From an uncultured bacterium (GTDB lineage Bacteria > Bacillota > Clostridia > Oscillospirales > Oscillospiraceae), in the NCBI GenBank assembly GCA_905214155.1, contig CAJMLC010000036.1, forward strand, positions 1 through 13,831: 13,831 nucleotides of DNA. Direction: 5' to 3'. The position numbers and the translations under genes were made by a program. Shown here piece after piece: positions 1 through 5,822 of the stretch. The notes under the pieces were generated by a model. That model worked only from the letters and a program-made list of their open reading frames with translations. It was not told where the DNA came from and did not search any database. Within the stretch, counting starts at the first letter, position 1. Every line of letters starts with the position of its first letter.

Positions 1-138
1 CCTTTACACAAGGGAGGCTATCCGCTGCGGCGGGGACGGGCCGATGAGTACCCGCAAGGGGCAGGCCGCATCTGTAACGCTCCTTCGTCGCGAACAGCTG
101 CGCTCGGCATCGGCCCCTACAACCGCTGCGGCGGGGTT
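1..138. repeat. GC-rich composite repeat region, no gene
   Basis: No credible gene lies here. A 14-base direct repeat, CCGCTGCGGCGGGG, occurs at 22-35 and 123-136. Between its copies is a 9-base perfect inverted repeat, GGGCCGATG at 38-46 and CATCGGCCC at 108-116, which closes a loop of about 60 bases. The first bases (1-17) read CCTT, a five-base spacer, then AAGGGAGG, which looks like the second half of a repeat hairpin cut by the window edge. The whole stretch resembles the intergenic repeat clusters of gut Clostridia, but that comparison is from memory. Short reading frames across it are repeat-encoded and are not called. Confidence 0.55.
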
Positions 139-193
139 TCTCCCCCAGACCGCGCTTCGCGCGGCCAGCCCCCTCTTGGTAGAGGGGGCCTTT
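139..193 (-). repeat. Two-hairpin intergenic repeat, family A, copy 1
   Basis: On the minus strand this reads AAAGG, a C-rich/G-rich hairpin (arms 168-176 and 181-189, 9 bp, loop TGGT on the plus strand), a second hairpin (arms 150-155 and 159-164, CCGCGC/GCGCGG, loop TTC), then TGGGGGAG. Bases 139-176 are identical over 38 positions to 4428-4465 in copy 3. It lies just beyond the 3' end of walK. It could help end transcription or be a mobile REP-like unit; no transposase is nearby. Confidence 0.75.
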
Positions 194-215
194 GGGCGGA
201 CAGAGCTGTCCGCCC
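194..215 (-). terminator. Perfect hairpin downstream of walK, possible transcription end
   Basis: GGGCGGACAG at 194-203 pairs perfectly with CTGTCCGCCC at 206-215, a 10-bp stem with a 2-base loop. It lies 9 bases past the walK stop. On the walK strand the hairpin is followed by AAAGG and not by a T tract, so a classical intrinsic terminator is not shown. It may act together with the adjacent repeat hairpin, or simply protect the mRNA end. Confidence 0.35.
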
Positions 216-224
216 CTGCAAGGC

Positions 225-1976
225 TCAATGCTGGTCTTCGGCAGCGGGGAGGGTGATGCGGACATCGGTGCCCTCGCCGTAGACCGAATCGATGCGGATC
301 GTGCCCTTATGCTGCTTCAAAATCTCCTGCGCGATGGACAGGCCCAGACCCGTGCCGCCCGACTCGCGCGAGCGCGCCTTGTCGACGCGGTAGAACCGGT
401 CGAACAGGCGGGGCAGATCCTTCTCCGGGATGCCGATGCCGTTGTCCGAGACGCGGACATAGACATTTTTCCCGCTCTTTCCGACATGGATCTCAATTTT
501 TCCGCCGTCTGGCGTATATTTCACCGCGTTGGACACGATGTTCGTGACCACCTGCTCGATGCGCTCGCGGTCGCCGTTGACGTCCGGGATGTCGGCCTCC
601 TCGGTCAGCGTCATGGTATGGTGGTGGTTCTGCTCGGCGTTGAGCTTTGCCGCCTCGTACACGTTCTCCACCGCCTTGCGGAACGAGAAGCGCGAGATGT
701 TCATCTCCATCTTGCCGTAGTCGATCTTGCTGAGCGTCAGCAGATCCTGCACGATGCGGGTCATGCGGTCGGCCTCGCTGACGATGACGGCGAGGAAATT
801 GCGCCGCAGCTCGCCCGGCAGATCGTCGCCGGAGCTGATGATCGTCTCGGCGTAGGCCTTGATGTTCGTCAGCGGTGTACGCAACTCGTGCGAGACGTTC
901 GCGACGAACTCACGCTTCGACTGCTCGGATTTGCGCTGCTCGGTCACGTCGTGGATGACGACGAGGACGCCGCCCTGCGTCTGGTCGGACGAGAAGGGGG
1001 CCATGAACAGCTCCAGCTCGCGGTCGCCCGCGGTCTTCTGTAACTCTAAATATTGTGGACGGCGCAACGTCAGCAGCGTGTCCAGCTCCGCCTCCTGCCC
1101 GAAGAGCTCGTCGAACGTCGTCGTGGAGTCCAGCCCGCGCGCGAGCATCTGGCTCGCCGCCGGGTTGCAGTGGATCAGCGCGCCGGACACCGAGAAGGCG
1201 ATGACGCCGTCGGTCATGTGCAAGAACAGCGTGGAGAGCTTGTTGCGTTCGTTCTCGGCCTCGGAGATCGTGTCCTCGAGGACCTTTGCCATGTGGTTGA
1301 AGTTGCGCGCCAGCACGCCGATCTCGTCGTGGCCCTCGACGGCCACGCGCTGCGAGAAGTCGCCCGCGGCGACCTGCCGCGTGCCGACGGTGAGCGCCTG
1401 AATGGGCGTGATGAGGATGCGGGCCAGCAAGAACGAGAGCACCACGCAGATCACAAGGCCGAGGCCCAGCGCGCGCAGAATGATGCTCATCAGCTCGCTC
1501 GTCAGCGCGTCGACCGTCGCGCGGTTGTCGTAGATGTACGCGATGTACGAATGCTCATCCGTCACGATGGGGACGGCAAGATCCATGAATTCACCTGTGA
1601 CCGAGCCCTCCTGTCCGACCGCGCCGTTCATCGCCGTCAGCAGGTTCTGCGACACGGAGACCTGCGTCCGCTCGTCCGAACCCTCGAGCACCTGCCCGAG
1701 GCTGTCCAGGATATAGACGTTCCGGTCGTTCACGTCGATGCCGAGGCCCGTCTGCGCCATCAGCAGCTCTTTCATCTGCGTCGGCCCGTTTTCGCCGTCC
1801 GCCAGATCCTGAAGCTGCGTGATGAACTCCGGCGAGAACGTCCGCTCCATCTGCACATAGAATTCCGAAATGTAGAAATTGCCGACGCCGCTGATCAGAA
1901 ATGCTCCGATCACCGTCATCAGCGCCAGAATGAGGATGACCATGATCATGACCATCTTCATGCGAAGCGTGCGCAC
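225..1976 (-). CDS. walK: WalK-like sensor histidine kinase
   Basis: Membrane sensor kinase (583 aa from the chosen start) that phosphorylates its partner WalR; in Firmicutes this pair controls cell-wall metabolism. Visible parts: first membrane helix about 8-30, an extracellular sensor region about 31-162, second helix about 163-185, HAMP about 186-239, PAS about 244-346, HisKA with the phospho-acceptor in the motif NVSHELRTP (His363), then the ATPase domain with N-box Asn479/Asn483, G1 DNGIGIP about 511 and G2 GTGLGLS about 541. I chose GTG at 1976, preceded by AAGGGGGG and GGAGG. An upstream in-frame GTG at 2114 would add 46 residues, mostly encoded by the foldback element, and is judged false. 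ATG at 1961 is an alternative. It follows walR after a 243-bp gap. No yycH, yycI or walJ gene follows before the window edge. PhoR is the main alternative name. Confidence 0.85.
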   Translation of the reverse strand: MRTLRMKMVMIMVILILALMTVIGAFLISGVGNFYISEFYVQMERTFSPEFITQLQDLADGENGPTQMKELLMAQTGLGIDVNDRNVYILDSLGQVLEGSDERTQVSVSQNLLTAMNGAVGQEGSVTGEFMDLAVPIVTDEHSYIAYIYDNRATVDALTSELMSIILRALGLGLVICVVLSFLLARILITPIQALTVGTRQVAAGDFSQRVAVEGHDEIGVLARNFNHMAKVLEDTISEAENERNKLSTLFLHMTDGVIAFSVSGALIHCNPAASQMLARGLDSTTTFDELFGQEAELDTLLTLRRPQYLELQKTAGDRELELFMAPFSSDQTQGGVLVVIHDVTEQRKSEQSKREFVANVSHELRTPLTNIKAYAETIISSGDDLPGELRRNFLAVIVSEADRMTRIVQDLLTLSKIDYGKMEMNISRFSFRKAVENVYEAAKLNAEQNHHHTMTLTEEADIPDVNGDRERIEQVVTNIVSNAVKYTPDGGKIEIHVGKSGKNVYVRVSDNGIGIPEKDLPRLFDRFYRVDKARSRESGGTGLGLSIAQEILKQHKGTIRIDSVYGEGTDVRITLPAAEDQH

Positions 1977-1999
1977 GGCCTCCGCCCCCCTTCTTGTTA

Positions 2000-2160
2000 G
2001 GGTGTAACCGAAAACTGCCAATGCACCCGGACGGCGGACCTTTTCGCGCTGCGCTGCACCGTTTTCCCTTGCAATACACAAAGTATTCCTGCGGAAAAAC
2101 AGCTTGTCCAGCACAAAAATTCCTCGCCGCCGGTCACATTTTCAGTTTTCAGATACACCC
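2000..2160. mobile_element. 161-bp foldback element (MITE-like) inserted between walR and walK
   Basis: The ends are inverted repeats of 18 bases matching at 16 positions: 2000-2017 begins GGGTGTAACC, and 2143-2160 read in reverse complement begins GGGTGTATCT. Both are flanked by TA (1998-1999 and 2161-2162), as expected of a TA target duplication. Similarity between the two arms continues inward to the exact centre. There GTTTTTCC/GGGAAAAC and AATAC/GTATT pair around the loop ACAAA at 2078-2082, so the whole element is a long imperfect palindrome. It encodes no transposase. TA duplication and short size suggest mobilisation by an IS630/Tc1-type enzyme acting in trans; this is inference. A conserved structured RNA is the alternative reading. 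Confidence 0.8.
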
Positions 2161-2219
2161 TATTTGAATAGAATCCCAAAAATCCGATGTCTGCATTGGG
2201 TCAAAAGATCCGGCGAAGG

Positions 2220-2921
2220 TTATTCTGCGAAATAGTAGCCCGCGCCGCGCCGCGTCAAGATGCGGGTCGGCTTGCCGGGGTCGTCCTCGATCTTTTCGCG
2301 CAGCCGGCGGACCGTCACGTCCACGGTGCGCATGTCGCCGTAATAGTCGTAATTCCAGACCTTCTGCATCAGATCCTCGCGCGAGAAGACCACGCCGCGC
2401 TCCTGAATGAGATAGAGCAGCAGGTCATATTCCTTCTGCGTCAGATCGACGGCCTGCCCGTTCCGCATGACGGAGAACGTTGCCGGGTCGATCGTCAGGC
2501 CCTTGGCCTCGATCAGCTTGCCGGCGGATTTGCGCGCGTTGAGGTCGAGGCTCCGCCGCCGGATGTTCGCCCGCACGCGGGCCAGCAGCTCACGCATCGA
2601 GAAAGGCTTCGTCATATAGTCGTCTGCCCCGGCCTCGAGACCGAAGACCTTGTCCGTCTCCTCCTCGCGGGCCGTCAGCATGATGATGGGGACGGTACTG
2701 CCCGCGTCGCGGAGCTTCGCGCAGATATCAAAGCCGTTCATTTTCGGCAGCATCACGTCGAGCAGGATGAGGTCGGGGTCGCCGGTCAGGCCGAGCTGCA
2801 AGCCCGCCTCGCCGTCGAGCGCCTCGAGCGTCTCATAGCCCTCGCGCGCCAGATTGAATTTCAGAATTTCGACGATCGCCCGTTCGTCCTCGACGATCAG
2901 AATTTTCTTCTTTTCTTCCAT
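2220..2921 (-). CDS. walR: WalR-like OmpR-family response regulator
   Basis: DNA-binding response regulator of 233 aa, the normal length for the OmpR/PhoB class, acting as partner of the kinase encoded downstream. The receiver domain (about 5-118) shows the acidic pair Glu11/Asp12, phospho-acceptor Asp55 in LILLDVMLP, Thr83 in MLTA and Lys105 in TKPF. The winged-helix domain (about 135-231) has the recognition segment MRTVDVTVRRLREKI (about 197-211) and ends RGAGYYF, close to the WalR/PhoP pattern. ATG at 2921 is preferred: GAGG lies 8 bases upstream and overlaps the rsmF stop. A GTG immediately before it (2924) is possible. The 10-bp gap to rsmF indicates co-transcription and likely translational coupling. 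PhoP is an alternative family name; the kinase architecture favours WalR. Confidence 0.88.
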   Translation of the reverse strand: MEEKKKILIVEDERAIVEILKFNLAREGYETLEALDGEAGLQLGLTGDPDLILLDVMLPKMNGFDICAKLRDAGSTVPIIMLTAREEETDKVFGLEAGADDYMTKPFSMRELLARVRANIRRRSLDLNARKSAGKLIEAKGLTIDPATFSVMRNGQAVDLTQKEYDLLLYLIQERGVVFSREDLMQKVWNYDYYGDMRTVDVTVRRLREKIEDDPGKPTRILTRRGAGYYFAE

Positions 2922-2931
2922 CACAAATACC

Positions 2932-4266
2932 TCACAGTGGGCGCCTCAGCGCCTTCGGATAGTGGTTTTTCAGCTGCCCGCCGGAGCCCTTGCCCCAGCC
3001 GAGCGTGCAGCCCTCGGCCCGCACGAGCGTCCATCCCGCGCAGTCTGCCGGGATGGCCTCTCCGGCCATGTAGCGGCGGAGCAGCGGATCGTTCCGGTCA
3101 AGGTCGAGCGTCGACGCGCCCGTTTGCAGCCAGAGCGCCCAGGCGTGTGCCGGGTCGAGGCGGCCCTTGCGCAGCTCGCCGAGCTCCAGCCCGCAGCGCA
3201 GGACGCGCAATCCGCGCAGCTCCGGCAATTCCTCCGGCGCGAGGAACACCCGCGCGCCGAACGGGACGAATTTCCCCTCCGGCAGGGCCGCGCCCGTCGA
3301 AGCCGCGAATTCTAGGACTTCCTTCGGGGCTTTGATCCCGGGCTCCGTCGGAATGTCGCTGCCGGGCGCGCTGCCGGACTTTTGCAATACGGCAGCAAAG
3401 TGTCCCTCGCCGCGCAGCCGGTGCGGCCAGAGCCGCGCCGTCCCCTCCAGTCCGTCCGCCGGATCGGCGATCCAGTCCGGACGGCCGGGCGAAAAATACG
3501 GAGATCCGATCGGGATGACCGAAAAGTCCGAATGTTCCTGCAAAAACGCGGAGATCGTGCCCTCGTTTTCCTGCGGGGCGAACGTACAAGTTGAATAGAC
3601 CAGCCGCCCGCCGGGGCGGAGCAGCGATGCCGCCGTCCGCAGAATTTCAATTTGCCGCGCGGCGCACATTGCGACCGTCTCCTCTGACCAGTCGGTCACG
3701 GCGGCGGCTTCCTTGCGGAACATGCCCTCGCCGGAGCACGGCGCATCGACCAGCACGCGGTCAAAATACCCGTCGAACCGGGGCGAGAGATTCTTCGGGT
3801 GCTCGTTCAGGACCAGCGCGTTCGCGATGCCCATGCGCTCAATGTTCTGCGCGAGGATTTGCGCGCGCTTGGGGTGAATTTCGTTGCAGACCAGCAAACC
3901 CCGCCCGGCCAGCTTCGCGGCCAGCTGCGTGCTCTTGCCGCCCGGCGCGGCGCAGAGATCGAGCACGCGCATGCCGGGCCGCACATCCAAAAGCTCCGCC
4001 GGGGCCATCGCGCTCGGCTCCTGCAGGTAATAGCAGCCCGCCTCGTGCAGCGGAGAGAGGCCGGGGCGCGCCGCGGCGTCGTAATAAAATCCGTCTGCGC
4101 ACCAGGGGACCGGCGTCAGGCCGAGCTCCGGCAGCGCGAGCTGCACACCTTTATGCGGATTGCGCCGCAGACCGACGTTCCGCGGCCGGTCGTAGGACGC
4201 GGCGAACGCGTCGAACTCCGCGCCGAGCAGCTTTTTCATCCGCAGCACAAATCCTTCCGGCAGCAA
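2932..4266 (-). CDS. rsmF: RsmF/NOL1-NOP2-Sun family rRNA m5C methyltransferase
   Basis: SAM-dependent RNA cytosine-5 methyltransferase (444 aa), expected to act on 16S rRNA. Order of parts: N-terminal domain beginning LPEGFVLRMKKLL, the SAM-binding motif LDLCAAPGGKS (about 102-112), the motif IV catalytic-site cysteine in DAPCSGEGMFR (about Cys177), the motif VI cysteine in YSTCTF (about Cys227), and a C-terminal PUA-like/RsmF region ending near KNHYPKALRR. Length is normal for the RsmF/YebU type. Start: TTG at 4266 has GGGGGTG six bases upstream and matches the family's usual N-terminus. The farther TTG at 4281 lies only about 8 bases from the predicted transcription start and has no ribosome site. 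It is the first gene of the operon containing walR and walK. The precise rRNA position modified cannot be read from sequence. Confidence 0.85.
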   Translation of the reverse strand: MLPEGFVLRMKKLLGAEFDAFAASYDRPRNVGLRRNPHKGVQLALPELGLTPVPWCADGFYYDAAARPGLSPLHEAGCYYLQEPSAMAPAELLDVRPGMRVLDLCAAPGGKSTQLAAKLAGRGLLVCNEIHPKRAQILAQNIERMGIANALVLNEHPKNLSPRFDGYFDRVLVDAPCSGEGMFRKEAAAVTDWSEETVAMCAARQIEILRTAASLLRPGGRLVYSTCTFAPQENEGTISAFLQEHSDFSVIPIGSPYFSPGRPDWIADPADGLEGTARLWPHRLRGEGHFAAVLQKSGSAPGSDIPTEPGIKAPKEVLEFAASTGAALPEGKFVPFGARVFLAPEELPELRGLRVLRCGLELGELRKGRLDPAHAWALWLQTGASTLDLDRNDPLLRRYMAGEAIPADCAGWTLVRAEGCTLGWGKGSGGQLKNHYPKALRRPL

Positions 4267-4295
4267 GGCCCACACCCCCAATTTAAGATGTTCTT

Positions 4296-4324
4296 ATTAT
4301 ACCGGATTTCCGCGCAAAAAGAAA
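4296..4324 (-). promoter_or_regulatory. Promoter of the rsmF-walR-walK operon
   Basis: On the minus strand a perfect -10 box TATAAT (4296-4301) is preceded, after 17 bases, by a weak -35 box TTTCTT (4319-4324). Transcription would begin near 4289, giving a leader of roughly 20 bases before the TTG at 4266. The -35 match is poor, so activity may depend on an activator or other upstream sequence. Confidence 0.6.
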
Positions 4325-4346
4325 GCCCGAATTCCAACCATCAAAT

Positions 4347-4421
4347 TTCCGTGAGCCAAGAAAAGCCCCCCCCTACCAAGAGGGGGGAAGCCGCGCAGCG
4401 GCAGGGGGGAGCTTCACGGAA
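4347..4421 (+). repeat. Two-hairpin repeat, family A, copy 2, with flanking inverted repeats
   Basis: The core at 4361-4411 has hairpin 1 (CCCCCCT 4368-4374 with AGGGGGG 4381-4387), hairpin 2 (GCCGC 4390-4394 with GCGGC 4398-4402, loop GCA) and the tail AGGGGGGAG. An 8-base inverted repeat, TTCCGTGA at 4347-4354 and TCACGGAA at 4414-4421, encloses it and would make a larger three-stem structure. Hairpin 2 differs in sequence from copies 1, 3 and 4 but still pairs. Confidence 0.7.
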
Positions 4422-4427
4422 CGATCC

Positions 4428-4483
4428 TCTCCCCCAGACCGCGCTTCGCGCGGCCAGCCCCCTCTCCGAAGAGAGGGGCCTTT
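4428..4483 (-). repeat. Two-hairpin repeat, family A, copy 3
   Basis: Opposite in orientation to copy 2 and only a few bases from it. Hairpin 1 arms are CCCCTCTC 4459-4466 and GAGAGGGG 4471-4478 (loop CGAA). Hairpin 2 arms are CCGCGC 4439-4444 and GCGCGG 4448-4453. It ends in CCTTT as copy 1 does, and shares 38 identical bases with it. The stretch 4484-4533, between this copy and the next hairpin, shows nothing recognisable. Confidence 0.72.
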
Positions 4484-4533
4484 GATCAGACGCCTGTTCG
4501 CCATTACAATTCATTTTGCTGCTGTTCATATCT

Positions 4534-4575
4534 GCAAAACATCCTTGGCTTCCGTCGGAAACCGGGGACGTTTTC
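4534..4575 (-). terminator. Terminator-like hairpin downstream of HAD gene; repeat family B, copy 1
   Basis: Arms 4536-4553 and 4557-4574 pair over 18 positions (14 Watson-Crick, 2 G-T, 2 mismatches) around the loop GTC. The stem is bounded by AAAA on one side and TTTT on the other. It begins 4 bases past the stop of the HAD gene, and on that strand it ends in GTTTTG, so it can serve as an intrinsic terminator in either direction. It aligns with the hairpin at 13715-13756, with the same CGGAAACCGGGGA core. Confidence 0.65.
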
Positions 4576-4578
4576 ATA

Positions 4579-5214
4579 TTACATTGTCGCAAAAACTTTT
4601 TCAACTGCTACGGGAAGCTCCGGCAGGGAGGCGATGCGCGCCGCTGCGGCGTTGACCATGCCAAAGCCGTATTCCGCAAAGATGAACGGGACCCCGGCCT
4701 TCGCGGCCGCGTCCGCGTCGCCCTGTGTGTCGCCGACGTAGACGGCCTTCGTCACGCCGTTTCGCTCCATCACGAGGCGGATGTTCGCGCCCTTGTCCAG
4801 CCCCGTCCGGCCCGCCATTTCAAAATCGCGGAAGCAGGTCAGGCCCGACCAGCGGAGGAACGCCTGCACGTATCCGTCCTGCGAGTTGGACACGACGAAC
4901 AGCGCATAGTTCTGCGCCAGCGCCGCCAGCGTCTCCGGCAGATGCGGATAGAGGATGCCGCCGCGGTGGCACAGCAGTTCGTTTTCATATTCATAGAGCT
5001 TCTGCATTTCCGCCTCGCGCTGCGCGCGCGGCGCGTCCGGGAAGGCCAGCGCGGCGATCTCCTCCGGCGTCTTGCCCATGCAGCCGCTCAGAAATTCGCG
5101 CGTCAGCGCAACGTGCGGCAGCGCCGACTGCTCCAGCGCGGCGGCCCAGGCACTGTAGACCGGCTCCATCGCGTCCCAGAGCGTCCCGTCCAGGTCAAAG
5201 ATCACAGCGTTCAT
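4579..5214 (-). CDS. HAD-superfamily phosphatase, Gph/PGMB-like
   Basis: Soluble cytoplasmic haloacid-dehalogenase hydrolase of 211 aa, expected to remove phosphate from a small metabolite. Motif I is VIFDLDGTLWD with nucleophile Asp7 and acid/base Asp9. Motif II is VVSNS (Ser109). Motif III Lys141 occurs in GLDKG. Motif IV is VYVGDTQGDADAA with Asp162 and Asp166. An alpha-helical cap inserted at about 15-90 places it among class I HADs such as phosphoglycolate phosphatase or beta-phosphoglucomutase; the true substrate is unknown. ATG at 5214 is chosen because AGGAGG sits 8 bases upstream; the longer frame lacks a ribosome site and runs through the promoter. It is a single-gene unit with its own promoter, divergent from the MOSC operon, and a hairpin follows its stop. 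Confidence 0.85.
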   Translation of the reverse strand: MNAVIFDLDGTLWDAMEPVYSAWAAALEQSALPHVALTREFLSGCMGKTPEEIAALAFPDAPRAQREAEMQKLYEYENELLCHRGGILYPHLPETLAALAQNYALFVVSNSQDGYVQAFLRWSGLTCFRDFEMAGRTGLDKGANIRLVMERNGVTKAVYVGDTQGDADAAAKAGVPFIFAEYGFGMVNAAAARIASLPELPVAVEKVFATM

Positions 5215-5248
5215 GCAAACGTCCTCCTGTTTTCGTATTCCGTGTCTT

Positions 5249-5277
5249 ATTTTATGCGATGCGCGCTGCACCGTCAA
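5249..5277 (-). promoter_or_regulatory. Promoter of the HAD phosphatase gene
   Basis: The minus strand reads TTGACG (5272-5277), a 17-base spacer, then TAAAAT (5249-5254). One mismatch in each box and ideal spacing make this a good sigma-70-type (SigA) promoter. Its -35 box is 6 bases from the -35 box of the plus-strand promoter, so the two are back to back. Confidence 0.75.
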
Positions 5278-5283
5278 GGCCCA

Positions 5284-5312
5284 TTGACTTTGTGCGGTGC
5301 GGAACCTATAAT
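5284..5312 (+). promoter_or_regulatory. Promoter of the MOSC/rhodanese-TtcA/MATE operon
   Basis: TTGACT (5284-5289), a 17-base spacer and a perfect TATAAT (5307-5312). Transcription should start near 5319, about 32 bases before the GTG start of the MOSC gene. This is the strongest-looking promoter in the window. Confidence 0.85.
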
Positions 5313-5351
5313 AAGCCTACCAAATTAGTTTGTAATGTGGAGGGATGCTGT

Positions 5352-5822
5352 GTGAAGCCGGCAGGGAAGGCGCTCGCCGTCTGTATCAGCGAGCGGAAGG
5401 GGACCATGAAGCACCCGGTCTTCGAAATTCAGCTCCGCGCCGGACACGGCATCGAAGGCGACGCGCACGCCGGCCCGTGGCACCGGCAGGTCAGCCTGCT
5501 CGCCGCCGAGAGCGTGGCGCCGATGCGCGCCGTCCTGCCGGAGCTGCCGGCAGGGGCCTTTGCGGAGAATATCCTGACCGAGGGCCTCACGCTGAAAACG
5601 CTCCCCATCGGCACGCGCCTGCGCGTCGGCGGGGCGCTGCTGGAGGTGACGCAGATCGGCAAGGAGTGCCACAAGGACTGCGCCATCCGCCAGCAGGTCG
5701 GCGACTGCGTCATGCCCCGCGAGGGCGTTTTTGCCCGTGTGCTCGTGGGCGGCGCCGTCCGCCCCGGCGACCCGATCACGATCGAAGGAGAAGACCATGG
5801 AACTGACAGCGAAAGCGCTTGA
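5352..5822 (+). CDS. Stand-alone MOSC-domain protein
   Basis: A 156-aa single-domain protein of the MOSC family, whose members are thought to carry or transfer sulfur and are found in molybdenum-cofactor sulfurases and in YiiM. The family signature EGDAHAGPWHRQVSLL lies at about 35-50, the glycine-rich strand AGAFAENILTEG at about 67-78, and the probable sulfur-carrying cysteine in QIGKECHKDC at Cys106, with Cys110 close by. The C-terminal part has the usual GVFARVLVGGAVRPGD. Start: GTG at 5352 has GGAGGG seven bases upstream; the ATG at 5345 is in another frame. Its last 26 bases overlap the next gene, so the two are probably coupled in translation. Stand-alone MOSC proteins in Clostridia are often linked to molybdenum-cofactor genes; none is present here, and the neighbour suggests sulfur relay instead. 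Confidence 0.85.
   Translation: MKPAGKALAVCISERKGTMKHPVFEIQLRAGHGIEGDAHAGPWHRQVSLLAAESVAPMRAVLPELPAGAFAENILTEGLTLKTLPIGTRLRVGGALLEVTQIGKECHKDCAIRQQVGDCVMPREGVFARVLVGGAVRPGDPITIEGEDHGTDSESA

Noticed and set aside
44..256. Small plus-strand frame at the left edge
   Set aside because: It is encoded by the repeat cluster and runs into the end of walK; part of its product recurs wherever family A repeats are translated.
2064..2096. Central stem at the middle of the walR-walK gap considered as a stand-alone RNA leader hairpin
   Set aside because: The pairing extends through the entire 2000-2160 interval to terminal inverted repeats flanked by TA, so a foldback element explains it better.
2187..3335. 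Plus-strand open frame opposite walR and rsmF
   Set aside because: It is antisense to two convincing genes, lacks a ribosome site and recognisable domains, and shows the same GC-driven composition.
4267..4281. Farther TTG start at 4281 for the rsmF-like gene
   Set aside because: It would leave only about 8 bases of leader from the predicted transcription start and no Shine-Dalgarno; the TTG at 4266 has both a ribosome site and family agreement.
4341..4604. Small minus-strand frame crossing two family A repeats and a hairpin
   Set aside because: Composed of repeat sequence and overlaps the HAD gene end; no independent coding evidence.
5345..5806. ATG start just after GGAGGG upstream of the MOSC gene
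   Set aside because: It opens a different frame with no domain; the ATG lies immediately next to the ribosome site. The GTG at 5352, seven bases from that site, gives the MOSC protein.
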